Positions 12,701-27,700 of a stretch of 64,000 nt of DNA are shown piece by piece. The notes under the pieces were generated by a model. That model ran no database searches, was not told the DNA's origin, and worked only from the letters and a program-made list of their open reading frames with translations. The position numbers were made by a program, and so were the translations under genes. This DNA comes from Antedon mediterranea (lineage: Eukaryota > Echinodermata > Crinoidea > Comatulida > Antedonidae), in NCBI RefSeq assembly GCF_964355755.1, contig NC_092674.1:8129001-8193000 (forward strand), written 5' to 3'. The stretch's first letter is position 1, and each line of letters opens with the position of its first letter.

Positions 12701-15700
12701 GGGACTCAAATGTTTTGGATGGAGGATGGCTGTAGTGTTAAAAACACACATTGTCCCTCGTTCATTTCACTGAGTAGGGTTGTCCCAAAGGGGGTTCTAC
12801 TGTACAGTGTGGTAATTATTTAAATGATGAGCCATAGTTCAGATCATTCAATAATCATTGAACTGAACTAGTGTTTTATGATCAAGTGACATGACCCAAC
12901 AAACGCATCCGAATATGCCAACCAGTATTGATCCTGTACGAAACCTGCGTTTAATGTCAATAGACAGCTACCATTGATTTTCAACGTTAATTACTCTGGA
13001 AGGTTTTCAACTGATGATATTATGAATTCTAGTACCATCACCAGGGTTTGGTCTAAATATTATTTCTAAGTAGTTTAATTCGCTAGTTTACTATCCCACA
13101 TGCCAGTTTGCTAGCAATTAATTATAAAAAAAACATGTATACTCTATACAGTATAAGCACAGTGGGTATTGGGAACTGGTGTAATTTTTGCACTAGGACT
13201 ACAGTAGAGTATAAAATAGTTACATTCTCAAAGTGAATTTAGCTGTACAGTAAACAGCAGAACTGAATTAAGGAGACACTTTCGGGCGCCAACAAAAGGT
13301 TGACCGTAGTCTTAAAACATATAGGTACCACCGGTTAATTTCACAGTCTCTTGTCATTGGTTAACTGGCTTGCTTTGCCTCTACGTCCTGGAGTTGTGTC
13401 CTGGAGCTGTGTCCTAGTGGGAACCAAGCTTTAGGTTTTAAAGCTTGGTTCCAACTTAGATACATCGTAGGCTCGCAACGCAAATGAGTTGACCAATCAC
13501 AAGCATGTTTTTTATCATGTAGCGATTGTTCAAATTAATGCATTTATGTCATGTGGTGCGCCAAAGTGGGCACCAAGCTTGAGGTTAAATAATTTATGCT
13601 TGTTGAAATTGCTATGGTCTTCTTTACTTACGTTAACATAAGGTGCAGGTTGTCGTACCATGGCCGGCTGATGGTCTACGCGCTCTGTGTTGACACGAAC
13701 TGGGGCAGGTGATGGCTGCAAGAAAAAACAAAATTAACTAGATTATAAGATATACATAGGCCCTATTCTCCATGCGGAAAGAAGGAATTAATATATATTT
13801 ATATTTGAAAATGTTCATTTGCTGTTACAGTAGTTAAAAAAGAAAAGTAAATTAAATTTCATCTTGGTGTAAAAGTGTATTTGTATTATTATTAGGAGCA
13901 AACAATTAATTCAAATTTTTTTTTTCAAACAGATTAAACATCATATGTTTTAAGCGATTGTATTCATATTGTATAAAGTGAGAGTACTATACATTCTGAA
14001 GATGCTAAAAAAAATAAACAAACAAAATCAATATGTACAGTACTGTACTAGAATAAAACCATGAATTTGAATTTATTCACAATAGCTAGTAAACAAAATC
14101 GAAAGTCAATTTGAAAATGCAATATTGATATTTTTTGATAATATCAATTGATACAGAATAATCAATAGGGATCAGCTTCCTATTTGCAGCGATCTACTGT
14201 ATAAACAAGTTAAAGTCATGTCAACTAATTTTAGACATGTTTTACCACTATTTTCTAGACACAGTTTGCATTTTTTCAGGTCGAAATTGGTAGTTCTTAA
14301 ATCATCGTAAATCGACCGCTCCCTATGTACTGTATCGTACGTACTGTATCTACTGTACTTTATATAAATTTCAAGAAAGCTGAATATGTATACTTTGTTT
14401 AACCAGGAAATTTCAATTCATTCAATACAAGATCAATATAAACGAAATCGAAAGACTTTATTTGAACATTGCCATTTCCTATAGAATTCCACAAATAAAT
14501 TAGTTTTTTAAATATTAAATGTAAAATTTACTGTACAGTAAAATACTGGTACCTGTACCTTAAAAGACTAAATATGGACAAAAATACATGATTTTAAAAA
14601 TGTATCTACAACAATACAACTATAGGCTTATGTAAAACAACCACAACAGGAATGAATGTATATCTGTACCACACGCCATTTGTCTGTTTTTAAGGAAGCT
14701 TTTATTCAGACTAACTTCTACAAAATCTATATTTCTCAAATTTAAATTATCTACAGTATGTGGTTTCTGCGAATTTTGATCCCAACCTTACCTTATGAAA
14801 ATTTATCGACGAGAACAACATTATAATCCAACATACAAACTATCTCAACCAAAAAAAAATAAGTCCAACTACAGAAACAATTCTTGATGCATTGTATAGA
14901 ATCTCAGGAAATATTTTTTTCCAGAAAGGAAAACGAACTTGTAACAACTTTTTGAGATGACGCATATGGAAAGGAAACAGGGAATATATGACAAGGTGCC
15001 TCAAGTGCACAGGGATAAAGTGAACGCTGATACAATCAACGTGGATTGCTTCATTGAGCAATTATTACAATAGGTAAGGTGGAATCTGGCAGAGAACACG
15101 CAATCAGATATTATTACATAGATTCTACATTATAGATGTATACATTATAATCAGATACCTAAAGAACTGGTCTAAAAGAATTGATTTTCAGATTGTATTT
15201 CGAGTACAGTATATGTTTCAAAAGAATGTAGGGCTTTAAACAAATTTGTACTTGTACTGGGTAAACCGGAAAATCTCTCCGAATGTGCTAGGATAGAATA
15301 TCTACCTTTGAAGTCCTCCACCAACATAACGCTTATTGTACTGTACAGTAAAGCTTTCTACCCAGCCTAATTCTAACACCCTATGTGGTTGCCTAACTGT
15401 AGAAGTACTGTAGTGTATTGTTTTATCTTGTTCTCGCCACCCTTTTGTTTACATCCATCTCTAGATTTCCAGCTACAGTAGTACAGTACATCCCTAAAAT
15501 TGTGTCGGATATGAGGTAGAGTTTTATTATTAAAACATATTTTTCATTTAAATTTTGTGCCATTATTATCTATGTTAATGAAAATACAATATCCATACTC
15601 ATTGTTCATTAAATATGGTGTGAAATAAATATTAATAATGTCAGTTATTAGTTAGTAACTAATATTCATAAGTCAATATTTGTACATCTGATGTTGGTAG

Positions 15701-18700
15701 CATTATTGAAAAAAAAAATGTACAATACTGTTTATCATTATGCAAATAATATCAAGTCTCTTTGACTTGAGTATGGCATGTTGGCTATTTTGCATACAAT
15801 ATTTAGAAGACCAATGCAACTATTTTATATCTACTTCCCCATTTTGTTAAGCTCTGTCTTACTGTACATTATCAAACTTTATGTGAAAATAAAATGTGAT
15901 ATACTGTACCCATACCCTGTACACTATATAGACATGATGTCATATCACTACCATATTTAAGCATATCACTACCACATGAAAACTTCACACTTTTTGTCAA
16001 ACTAGTTTGATAGTGTAGACAGAGCTTTACAGAATCTTAATAATATAAAGTACATGATGATGGGTTAATACTGTACTGCATGTTATACTTATACATTTAT
16101 ATCTGGGTATACTGTAAAGCATTCATATTTGCACTTTACAGTAATACAGTACAGTAAGCACCTCAAAGTGCATAGGACCAGATGTTATACAGACAACTTT
16201 CATCTTCCCTACAGTCACTTGTGTACAGTAAGTTCTGCTAACAATGGCGCTCATACTGTACGTCTACAGTACTAGTACACAATGACAGAGAAAAAGATGA
16301 ACCGGTACACCAGGGTAACCTCTCACTCGCACTATACACAACAAGACAGATGTGTCAAATTTGATTTTTTTTTAAACAGAAAGTGCCTCCATAATGAGAT
16401 AATATTTAATAAAGATGACATTCGGGAGTAAAATGAAGGCTTTCTTTGTGATTTAATTTAATTAATATTTTTCGTAATTTTTTATAATAAATTCAATTTT
16501 TTATAAACAGAAAACATACTTTAAATTAACAAGGGTGAAGAACATGAATGTAATAAAGAAATCAGATGACCTGACCTTGGTACGCACAATTTCAATCTCA
16601 TTTTAGTCAACATCAATAAGGATTGATGAACAACAACGAGCATGGCTCGTTACTTCGGGCAGCGTAAGCACGTGTTATAAAAAAAAAATCATCGATATCA
16701 TGACACGAGTATATCTAATTAATTTGACGTAATCAACTTAACAACCTTCCAACATTCGAACATGTACAATGAATTGAATGAACATACAGTAGGCAAAGAG
16801 TTTGTACAATACTGTACAGTACTACATATGGGGCTTCTGCATACAGTGAAAGCAATAGGCCTAATTTACAGTACGTAAAGTAGTATGTTTAAATGGAGTT
16901 TTAGCATTTTTTAATGCTTCCTGTCCTCCCCCTAAAAAATTGTTTCTAATTTGTAAAATGACACTAAATGTAAAATGTTTAATTGTGCAGACCTCCTATC
17001 CACATACAGTAGAGTACCCATAGATGTCTCTAGCTACTGTTACTGTACAATATCTCGACAGTGATGGGCCGAGCGGTTGGAACATTGAACCGTAATAAGT
17101 AGCCATGTAACATCAGTAAGCGTTCCAGGCTCACTCGCTCCATGGTTCTGATGGTAGAGTCTTCTCGGATAAATACTATAAACCGCATGTCCAGTACCAT
17201 ACACATTTGGCTCATGTGCACTAGTACATCTTTGAAGACGAGTAAGGGGTTACGATGGTGTACTACTGCTGTACAGTAGTAAACACAGCCACTGTGTCAC
17301 ACACATCACTCATCATCCAGTACAACTACATACTAGGCTCTCTGTGAGAAGAGTATTTGACTGAAGAGGTCACCCAGTATAAAGAATAAATATATTTAAA
17401 GTCAAACTGACTGTACAGGTATGGATGCTACCACAGTACTGTATGTTTAAAGTATGGCTTTTGGTCCTGTACCATACATCATTGTAAAATATTTTTTTAG
17501 TATCCAAACAGCCTGGCTTTAATAAACAAACCAGCAAGGACATGAAAGTTCATGGCAAATTTATCAAAATAATATTGTATTGTTATTAATATAGTTGAAT
17601 ATATTATATTGATATTCACCTGCCAATAAAAGTGGTACACATGGCTTGTATGCATAATTTGAGGCCTTGATTTAATAAAAAAAAATATATATAAAATTCA
17701 CACTACTGTACTGTATTGCGAACTATTTTTTCACATATTATTAAGCCTTGTCTACACTATCAAACTTTATGTAATGTAACAAAAAAATGTGATGTGTGCC
17801 CATATACTGTATCACTACCATATTTGGGCATACCACTACCATATGGGCACATCGCACTTTTGTGTTATCAAACTAGTTTGATACTGATAGTGTAGACAGA
17901 GTTTTAAACACAAAATATTGTAGCGTCCTACACAATTGATCAAGAATTTACTAGTGAAAAGGGAAAAATTATAATACCGTAGAAAAATAAATAAAATTTG
18001 ATTACAGAGTACACAATTAGTTAATAAGAGAGAGAAAGGGAGAGCTTGTTTTAAGTATGCCAAAATATCCTCTCATTTCGATTCTCTATACTGTACATAT
18101 TATGTGTATGACTTACAGTACAGTACTGTATTAATTATACTATTATTTGCTTACCCTACGCTTTCCCCTTCTAAGCAGCAGTGAAGATGATACATCAACT
18201 GCAACATGCATCTTGTCAATTTGTTAGATCATTAACTTCCCAGAATTGTCATATAGCAGTCTATGTATATGATCCAAAGCTTTGTTCACACAATATTAAA
18301 ATCCAAACCTACTGTACTGTACAGAGTATTATATTCCCACCACTTAGCGCCTGTTTACACTGACAACAGTCAAATAAGCGTACGCCAAGTCCAATAAATG
18401 ATTCGTCCACACACAGACAAGTGCTAACAGTAACACAAACACGTAAAGCTGATAAAATACATTCTTGTTAATTTTAAGATTAGCGTTTAATTGCAAGCAA
18501 CATGAAACGAGTCTGTGGCGATATAAATCCAAATACAGAAAAACAATTCAGTATGTGAAACAAAGTATATCATCGAGCGTTTCCTATTATTCAATATAGA
18601 AAGTAATATTATTAGCAAACAATAAACACATTGTCTGATACTATTTACTTCTTCCTGTATCTGAAAAACACACAAAGCCTGCAAATGAGCGCTCTTTCCG

Positions 18701-21700
18701 TATTTACATTTCTCCAGGGTAAAACTAACCACTCAGAAGCCCTTATTCTCTTCCAATAGGCTCTTCTGAACTGTGTTCATATGTGTGAATCAGCAGAATG
18801 TGTTAGAACTGTATAGAATTTAATGATGTTAATTTCTTAATGTTCCGATACCAGGATACTTGTATCAGTAACTGTACTAAACTGTTATCTACTGTATTAA
18901 TATCTGACAATCATTCACTGATAATAAAATACTTTCCAGCTGAGATTCAAAACAGAAAGCAAAATAACGATAAGATCAGATAAAAATCGCCAATATTAAT
19001 GATGAATGCTTTTTCCTAGTACCTTGTAACCAACGACAACAACATCTTACAAAAGGCTCGATGACTAATTTTAACACGACTTCATGTCATTTCTGCTAAT
19101 TACATTGGTTAATGGTAGTAGCTCTATAGATTGAAAGCCCGTTAATATCCACAGAGAAATTGTTAAAATGATCTTACAAAATGAAGATCTTCATTAGTTT
19201 CAACATGTTTTCCATTGAACAATAAAGCAATAATTAAAAGCTTCCTTCCAGGTATCAAACTACAGCATCCAAACCAAGTGTATTACAATAAATCAACCTA
19301 CCCAATTCATCCCTGACTGTACAAAACCAACAGATGAACGACGGACAAACATTCAAGAGGTTAAAATACTTGTAGAGGAAAAATAACTCAAGAAGCTTGC
19401 TTGCACCTTGATGTGGCCAAGCACATTTGAAAAGAGACTGTTTTCGCTGAGGTATTGTGTAACAAAGCTGGCGGACAATAGGCCCTTTTATTACCAGCTG
19501 AAGTACAAACAATACGTTCACAATACCCTGTTGATGTTCAATCAATACTGCTGGGTGCTTTGAAACTGGAGCTGGTAATGGGCAAAACAACAAATTAGTG
19601 TGGTACAGAACGGTTATGCTTGTGCGATCAAGTGTGCAAACAGTGAACTGCTTGAAACAAAACACACTTTCTTTAATACTGTATGTACTTTTACGTTGGT
19701 TTAGTGTTAAAAAAAACCAGATAATAAAACTTGTAACATAGTATTGTTATCTATCAGAGTAGTATAAACTCTAAACATATAAAATATTGGATTGGATAAC
19801 ACAGACTATATCTTAAGATTTCTCTAAAGAAGCCTACCGGAAGAAAAGACACATTACTAAATAATAATGATAATCCACCAAATAAACCATTCCTATTGGT
19901 CAGGAGAATATCTTCAGAATTTAGACTTGTGGTCGGAGAAATTGATTAGTATTTTGTTAGTTTCCGATAGTGGCTTACGTTACTGAACCAGTCACTAATG
20001 GCTTAGGAATCTTCTAATATAAGAATAGATCTAATGAAGACTTCAATCTAATTAATAAACTGGCTGAATAATTGATCAACGACTGCAAGCTACGCGATAC
20101 AAGTCACAGTCCCTAATTCGGCATCATGTGCTGAATTTAAATCACAAATTGAATCAATTCCTCGCACAAGAAGATAATGCCTAAACAATTTTGAATATTG
20201 CCCTCATAAATTATAAAATCATAGATAGCAGAGTGATGGCAAACTTTAATTCTAATTAATTTATAATTCTTTAATACTGGGTGACATCTTCTGTCGAAAG
20301 ACTGTTCTCCCAGTGGGGCCAGTTTGCATATTACAAAACAATTCAAATACAGATACAAAAAACAAATCTATATTAAGACATTCATTAGGCATAGGTCTCA
20401 CAAGAAAACAAAATCAACCTTAATTTAGGCATTTTGTTGTGATGGGCGGATCTACTGTAAATCACCTGTACCTGTGAGGGTGTGTGGCGCAGTGTGTTGG
20501 ACATTGGACTACTGACCGTGATCGCGGTTCGAATCCAGCTCTGCTGCATTGGTTGTATCCTTAGGCTAGTTAATTTACTTACGTTTGCCTCTCTCCCCCA
20601 GGTGTATAAATGGGTACCCAGTTAGATCAAGACACAACTTTGCACTGATTATTAGCTGCATTATGGGAGTATGTTTCCATACGTGTTTGATGCAAAAAAC
20701 GGCCGGGGTAATAATGTTCAGCGCTTAGAGGTTTCACAACATTAGGCGCTATATAACTCTAAATAACTTATTGCATCACTTACCATAAAAAACCCCTCTC
20801 TGAAAAAAAAAAAAACTCCTCCTATTATACCAAACTACAGCTACATTCACAAGGGTTCGAGAACAGTTAAATATACTGTGGTAGGTTCTCATTGCCTAAA
20901 TTAAACTAAACACTGCGACTATAGTATTCTAAAAATACATACCACAATCTCATTTTTGTTGTATTATTAATAAAAATAAAAATGTTACTTGGTATTGATC
21001 TACCACTTGACATTAAAATGCAAAACTACAGAAGGCTTGAACCAAGTGCATGCTATCACCATGGTAACATAGCCATTATTTAGGCTGATTGTTGGTTTTA
21101 TTCAACTTGTTATATTAAGTACATGTTACCAAGGACATAAGTAATATAATATATTTAAAAATTATAATTTGCTATCTAAAAAAATATCTTCAATTCATAT
21201 TAAATAAATGTATTTTATACTCCTTTTTTCCAGTTTCAAATATATATAGTTAATACTAATATTACTATGGAGCCATTTTGTTGCTCCATGTTAGTATTAT
21301 TATTACACTATAGTCCCAGTGTGGATATGAAAAATTGAGAATTTATGGGATGGGATTATACTCGAGCATGGGATTAAATTAGAGCATGGGATTATATTGA
21401 GCATGGGATTATATTAGAGCATGGGATTATATTAGAGCATGGGATTATATTAGAGCATGGCATTATATTAGAGCATGGCATTATATTAGAGCATGAGATT
21501 ATATTAGAGCATGGGATTATACTTGAGCATGGGATTATACTCGAACATGGGATTGTATTGGAACATGGGCTTATATGAGAGCATGGGATTATATTTAGAG
21601 CATGGGATTATACTAGAGCATAGGATTATATTAGAGCATGGAATTATACTGAAGCATGGGATTATATTTGAGCATGGCATTATACTCCATAATTTCATTA

Positions 21701-24700
21701 ATATAAGTGTATTCAAACGATTTATTATTAGAAATCTTTAAGAAATAAATTAACATTTTAAATAAGACACCCAAGTAAAATTATACACCATAGATTGTGA
21801 ATAAGCACACACCAAAATAGAATTATACTGCATATTATTAATATAAATAAATTTTAAAAATATATAACAATGAGTAAATTTATATCAAGTTAAAGTTAAT
21901 AATTTTGAGAGAAACAAAAGATGACATTTAGAATTAATATTTGTCTTTTAAAATTAAGCATTGAGCTCGAAAATAATAGTGGTTATTAAAAAAAATTACT
22001 TTTAATGACAAAGACAAAACCAGTATTAATTTTATATATATTTGGCCTTATAACCATGTACTGTATGACTAAATTGCACTTAACTTTCACTGTAAAATAT
22101 AGAGTTGATGTTAATTACTATTGATATGCAATATAGTCAAGAGTTACCGTACCTAATCAATATCTTGGCCACAAAATGCTGCTGCTCATGTAATTTATAA
22201 TACGTTCAGTTGCGCGTGTAAGTATGTATGCACGCACATAACTGCATTTACGTAGCATAGTTTGTTATTATAGTTTTTTATAGCATTTGAATGTTAAAGC
22301 CTGGTCTATACTCATCAAACTAGTTTGATTTAAAAAAAATGTGATATATGATAGTGATATGCTCAAATATGGTAGTGATATGCTCAAATATGGTAGTGAT
22401 ATGCTTCAATATGATAGTGATATGCTCCAATATGATAGTGATATGCTCCAATATGGTAGTGATATGCTTCAATATGATAGTGATATGCTCCAATATGATA
22501 GTGATATGCTCAAATATGGTAGTGATATGACATCATCATGTCCATATTTGGGCACATCACATGTTGCTGTCACATCAAGTTTGATAGTGTAGACAGAGCT
22601 TAAGACCGAGTATGTATTGTCATGTCATTGTCAGACATCTTTTATATTTATTTTGTTCATGCAATAGCAAATTATTGTACAGTTTGTCACATATTGTATG
22701 CAGTGTTAATTAAAAATTTCATAAACACAATAAAAAAAAAGCAGCATCTAATTGTAAAATCGACTCTGAACATTACTAGACAAGCATTTAAACCGACTTA
22801 AAATAAAAAATTGCCGGTGACACACACTGTGACTACAGTTCTTATACAGTAGGTATTACCAAATGATATAAATAATTTCCTGGCAAACAATGCTACTGTA
22901 TGACTCTTTTTATAAAAAAAAGATCATTGGTTTCCAACGACGCTATAGACATTAATGTATTATTAGGTGGAGACGAGTCATTGCCAGACAGGTCTTAAAG
23001 TCTGCAAATTGGTATTATCCTTAGAGAGCATTGTGTTATTCTGGTTATTAATATTAGTTGACATGTCTGGAAAAACAGACAATAGTTTGATGAAATATGA
23101 TAATTGATATTATACTGTAGAAAAAAAAATCACAGAATTTATTATGAAGTTAAATGCTATATTGAATATATGTGTATTGTCTCATTAATTATTCTTCTTT
23201 AAAACTTTCAGTTTGCTTTCTCAATTAGACTGTTGATCTTGGTTACAGTCTGGTCAATATGTCACCTCAGTGTTTTACGGGCGCTGTGTTTTTGTTGCGA
23301 CAATTTTTATATATTATTTTGCATCAAGTATATCTACTGTATCCATATTAAAATGAATTAATGAATGGAATATTAAAGTTAATATCATATGAATGGTGAA
23401 TGTTAGCATAGAAATATAATTATGTTTCATTAAAAGTTAATTATTTTAACAATGAGGTTAGATATATTTTAAGAGTTAAGTTATATTATTTCTCTTGTAT
23501 GACTAATGTTTATGAACAATTAATTTTTAAATAAAATTTGTGTTAATTGTTAATAATAATAATGAAGCTAAATTATAATACGATGTACTATCTATATCAG
23601 TCACATAGTATTGATTTTTTGCCAAAAATTAACTTGATATAATATTTCACTACCAGACAATTACTGTATATAGTACGTTCTTTCCCTGAGGTATAACTAT
23701 TATTAGGCCTACTATTATACAACAGATGACTAATGTTTATGAAAAATTAATTAGTATATAAAGTGTAAAGTCCAATGTTTATTTTCCATTGTCCAATAAA
23801 GCAAAAGATAAAGAGAAATTAAAAAATAATAATAACCTGCTGGTGAAACATTTAATACATATAAAATTATAATGAGCTCATTATAAATTTTTATATTTTT
23901 TATCAGAAATAGAATATATATTAAATGAAAAAAATGTATTTAAAATACAATTTTCAAGCATCTGCCAACATCACGCCTAATCTACTCTACTACAACAGGC
24001 CTATGGCATCTGAATTTTTTTCTCTTGCCTATTCTGCTACCCCTTTTCACTCTGTCCCTCCTCGTTTCTAAGTATCCTAAATTGTATTTTTAAAATTCAT
24101 ACACATATTTTTGTTATTGTATGTTTTATTGTTATTATGTTTTGTGACAGACGTGAAATAAATTGAATTGAATTACTGCATCTTAAAACAAAACCAGTGC
24201 TACGTTTAAACTTATTATATAATTACTAGTACAATAACAATATAATAATACTATACTGTACAGAAAAAAAGTTCTCAATGGTTGTGTTTTTCAACACTCA
24301 ACTAACAAGTAAGCCCTCTATATTATTTTTTTGAAAATCAAATTATTCAAAATAATAGAGGGCACTATTGCTATTCAAGAGATGCTTAAATATTTTACTC
24401 AATTGCCATGTAAAAATATGTCTAGACGCTATTAAAGTAAAGAGCGGACTACCCTCATATTATGCACGGATTTAGACGGGAGCTGAACAGGCCTTAGCAG
24501 TAGCACCCACTAAAATTTAACAGCGATGTCTTTTTAAAATAAAATGACTATTTTTATTTTTCTTCAACCTGATGGATCGTTTTTATCATTTCTGAAATGT
24601 TTTGCCCTACCTATCTATAATGCTGAATCCTCCCCTGATTTTTAATTCAACTATGTATTTCTATGGTTAACTTTTCAACTTTTTGGTTTTACCTATGGTT

Positions 24701-27700
24701 ACCCAAATGATAAATTGCTTCTCAAATATAATTAAATCTGAAATCTAATTTTAGCATACATAAAATTATATGAAAATAAATTATTTCTATGGTTAACTTT
24801 TCACTAACAAACATTGCTATTTTCAAGAACATGGTTTTACCTATGGTTACCCAACTGATAAATTGCTTCTCAATATAATTAAATCTGAAATCTAATTTTA
24901 GCATACATAAATTATAAATCAAGGCAAATAATTAACTATGTTGCAATAAATTACGTCACATTCCGCATCTACAGAAAAACCCTTTAGCGTCATATAGCCA
25001 TTTCCATTTTTTTATACTAAAAACTCATTTATTTCCCACGATGTAACTTGTGTCATTTTGTACATAAATGGTTATTTTTAATCATGGTTACTGGATTTGT
25101 AGCTCGTTTGTAAATGATGGATGTTGATACAATTTTATGAAGTACGGCACTTTCATCTTTTCTTTTAAATGGCGCCTTATACTGTAAATGCGATGTTACC
25201 AAATCATTATGATTTTTGTATTTGTTTTTATTTAATATTAATTCATTTGAAGTCAATAGATAAAGGATTTCCTTTAAGTGGTAGGATTTTATAATGTTTT
25301 TAATCTAAGAATTCTGTCAACTGTATGGGAAAAAAAATGTGATGTGCCCATGGATATCATGATGTCATATCACTACCATATTTGGGTATATGACTACCAT
25401 ATTTGGGTATATCACTACCATATTTGGGTATATGACTACCATATTTGGGTATATCACTACCATATTTGGGTATATCACTACCATATTTGGGTATATCACT
25501 ACCATATTTGGGCAAGTGTTATTGCTGGGTACTAAATACAAATCAGTGAAAACCCCAAAATCTACAGTATTATAAAACTCTCCACAGTTTCTCCATGATG
25601 ACTCCTTTAAAATTCTATCATGAGTTTAACACGAAATTACGAAGAGAAAGAGATTAAAATCGCTCAAAATGATCATATTACAATTGACCTACCGTATATT
25701 TCGGTGTATAAGTCGCACTTTTGACACGCAAATTTGACCTCTAAATTAAGGGTGCGTCTTATACACCGAACATAAATGCCTCACCACACAGAGTGTACAT
25801 ATCGTCACCTCGTTGGCTAGGCCTGAGTAGGCTAGGCCTAGCTACAGTGTACTAACGTAACAGCAACCTGCTTCTGCCTAGTTTTCAAGGCATTTTAGCG
25901 TGATGTTATACTAAATATGATGAAAAGGGCGCGCCATGAAAAGATTTGTTTATTATGGAGCTATTTTAGGCGCTCCGATAAAATTTCATTTGTAAACGTT
26001 TACGATTGGAATAGTATTTATTTATAGTTATTCGCACGATCGCCGACCGCCGTACCCCCAGCGCAAGCCCTTCTTGGCGGCCACATGTTGTACGGTATTC
26101 GACTAGTATATTCTCCAGGTGATTATAGCGTGGACCTAGCGTACACACTTCTCGGATACATAGATACTAATCGAATACGATTGTCCGTGAAAACGTGCGC
26201 CCTCTCGAAATGATCGAGCGAGGCTAGCCCACACACGTGCATGTTGCACACACGGTCATGCACTCGATGTTGCGGGTGCGAAACTCATGAATAACAAGTT
26301 AGAAACAACTTGTTGAGGCTGGGCGCGGTTGAGCCTAGGTAAGAAAAAACCTAAATAAAGGACGCCGTTGTAGATATAACAAAATATATTATTACAATAA
26401 TATTTATTACAATTCTAAAAAAACAATGTTTTGATGAAATATAAGGTGCGTCTTATACATCGACGATATAAAAAATACCGATATTTTACTCTCACTTAGG
26501 GGGTGCGTCTTATACACAGGTGCGACTTATACACCGAAATATACGGTACAAATTTTACCTGAGCATTTTGAACTGTAGATTTTTGTACATAAGTTTGTAT
26601 ATTTTCTCTCCTCTGCTCAACACTGCCCCCAACAACGGGTACCAGTTGTGGTCCGTCCATTCTATCTATCTCATCTTCATTGTAATTATACTGTAAAATA
26701 TAAATGTGATAACTATTTAGTTTTCAAGTTCACTTAACAGGTGTTCAGGTAACTATCTGCAAATAAATATTAGATTTATTTTCAGTGACATTCAATTCAA
26801 CAGTGGAAAACCTGCCACTTAAAAAAAATGTATTAAAAATATATAAAACAATTGCCATAAAATATTTCAAAAATTTTTTTGAAAATGAAATGTAGCAATA
26901 TTGTATTTGAGATGAAAATCAGTATTGAGTTCAACAATAAATGTTAAAATCAGAAACAAATATATTATGTCTATACACTATCAAACTAGAGCAATGTGCT
27001 CTGGTGGTGATATACCCAAATATGGTGGTGATATACCCAAATATGGTGGTGATATACCCAAATATGGTGGTGATATACCCAAATATGGTGGTGATATACC
27101 CAAATATGGTGGTGATATACCCAAATATGGTAGTCATATGACATTATTATGTCTATGGGCACATCACATTTTTTGGTGAGATCAATTTGATAGTGTAGAC
27201 AGAGCTTAATATGAGATACACCTTTTAAATGCTGGAATTGTTGTTTATTCATGTACTGTAATGAAGGAAATAATGAAACAGACAGTGAAATTCAAAAGTG
27301 TAATTAGATAGAGGTAATCAAAGCAACCAATTTTAAAAGCATTTGTAATCAAATTTAATTGGCTGCTTTAAAATTAAAATCTTTAACATAATCTGTAATA
27401 AATTATAACAGGTTTGTACCGAAATAAAACAGCTTATCTAACAAATTTGTCATCAGTACTAATTGTATTTTTCATCCGATAAATATGACTAAATTTGATG
27501 TTGCGATAAATACGTAGGATTAAAAAAAATAGTACATTACAGATTCCAACATGAGTCATGCAACAAATTGAGAGAATTATTAAATTGCTATGGTGATAAG
27601 AAGGTGAGTCAGTGGAAAAATCATTGTCAATATTGTCTTAAATTATGCATAGTAGTTAGTACCCACTGCATATAATAAGGATCTTGTAATATCCACTTCA

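Larger units (their letters stand above)
12332..13631. other. DLG intron, 1.3 kb
   Basis: It holds a TCAAACTAGTTTGA-family element (12405-12552), a GGGGACA-family fragment (12711-12815) and two AAGCTTGGTTCCCAC element ends or copies (about 13417-13436 and 13438-13582). Confidence 0.65.
13716..26558. other. DLG intron, 12.8 kb
   Basis: AT-rich and unusually full of TACTGTA/TACAGTA words (dense around 16050-16300, 16790-16880 and 17240-17480). It contains SINEs at 17058-17390 and 20472-20770, TCAAACTAGTTTGA elements (15848, 17741, 22294 and 25333), an 18-bp minisatellite (21345-21690), a tandem duplication near 24665-24920, and a MITE at 25692-26546. No exon beyond the speculative one at 18155-18211 was found. 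Confidence 0.65.

Noticed and set aside
14783-14812. Mini first exon: ATG and ten codons before an AAG/GTAAGG donor
   Set aside because: Too short to support, and the phase match to the next exon is one chance in three.
19255-19665. 136-codon minus open frame
   Set aside because: The longest frame in the window, but no domain, splice or family signal is recognised, and the composition fits chance in AT-rich DNA.
21504-21741. Repetitive open frames on both strands
   Set aside because: They come from the 18-bp minisatellite, whose length is a multiple of three.
22341-22592. Open frames with repeating GSDMLKY/VVICSNM units
   Set aside because: The frames are the 21-bp minisatellite of a MITE read in triplets. 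The same holds at 25278-25575 and 26925-27252.
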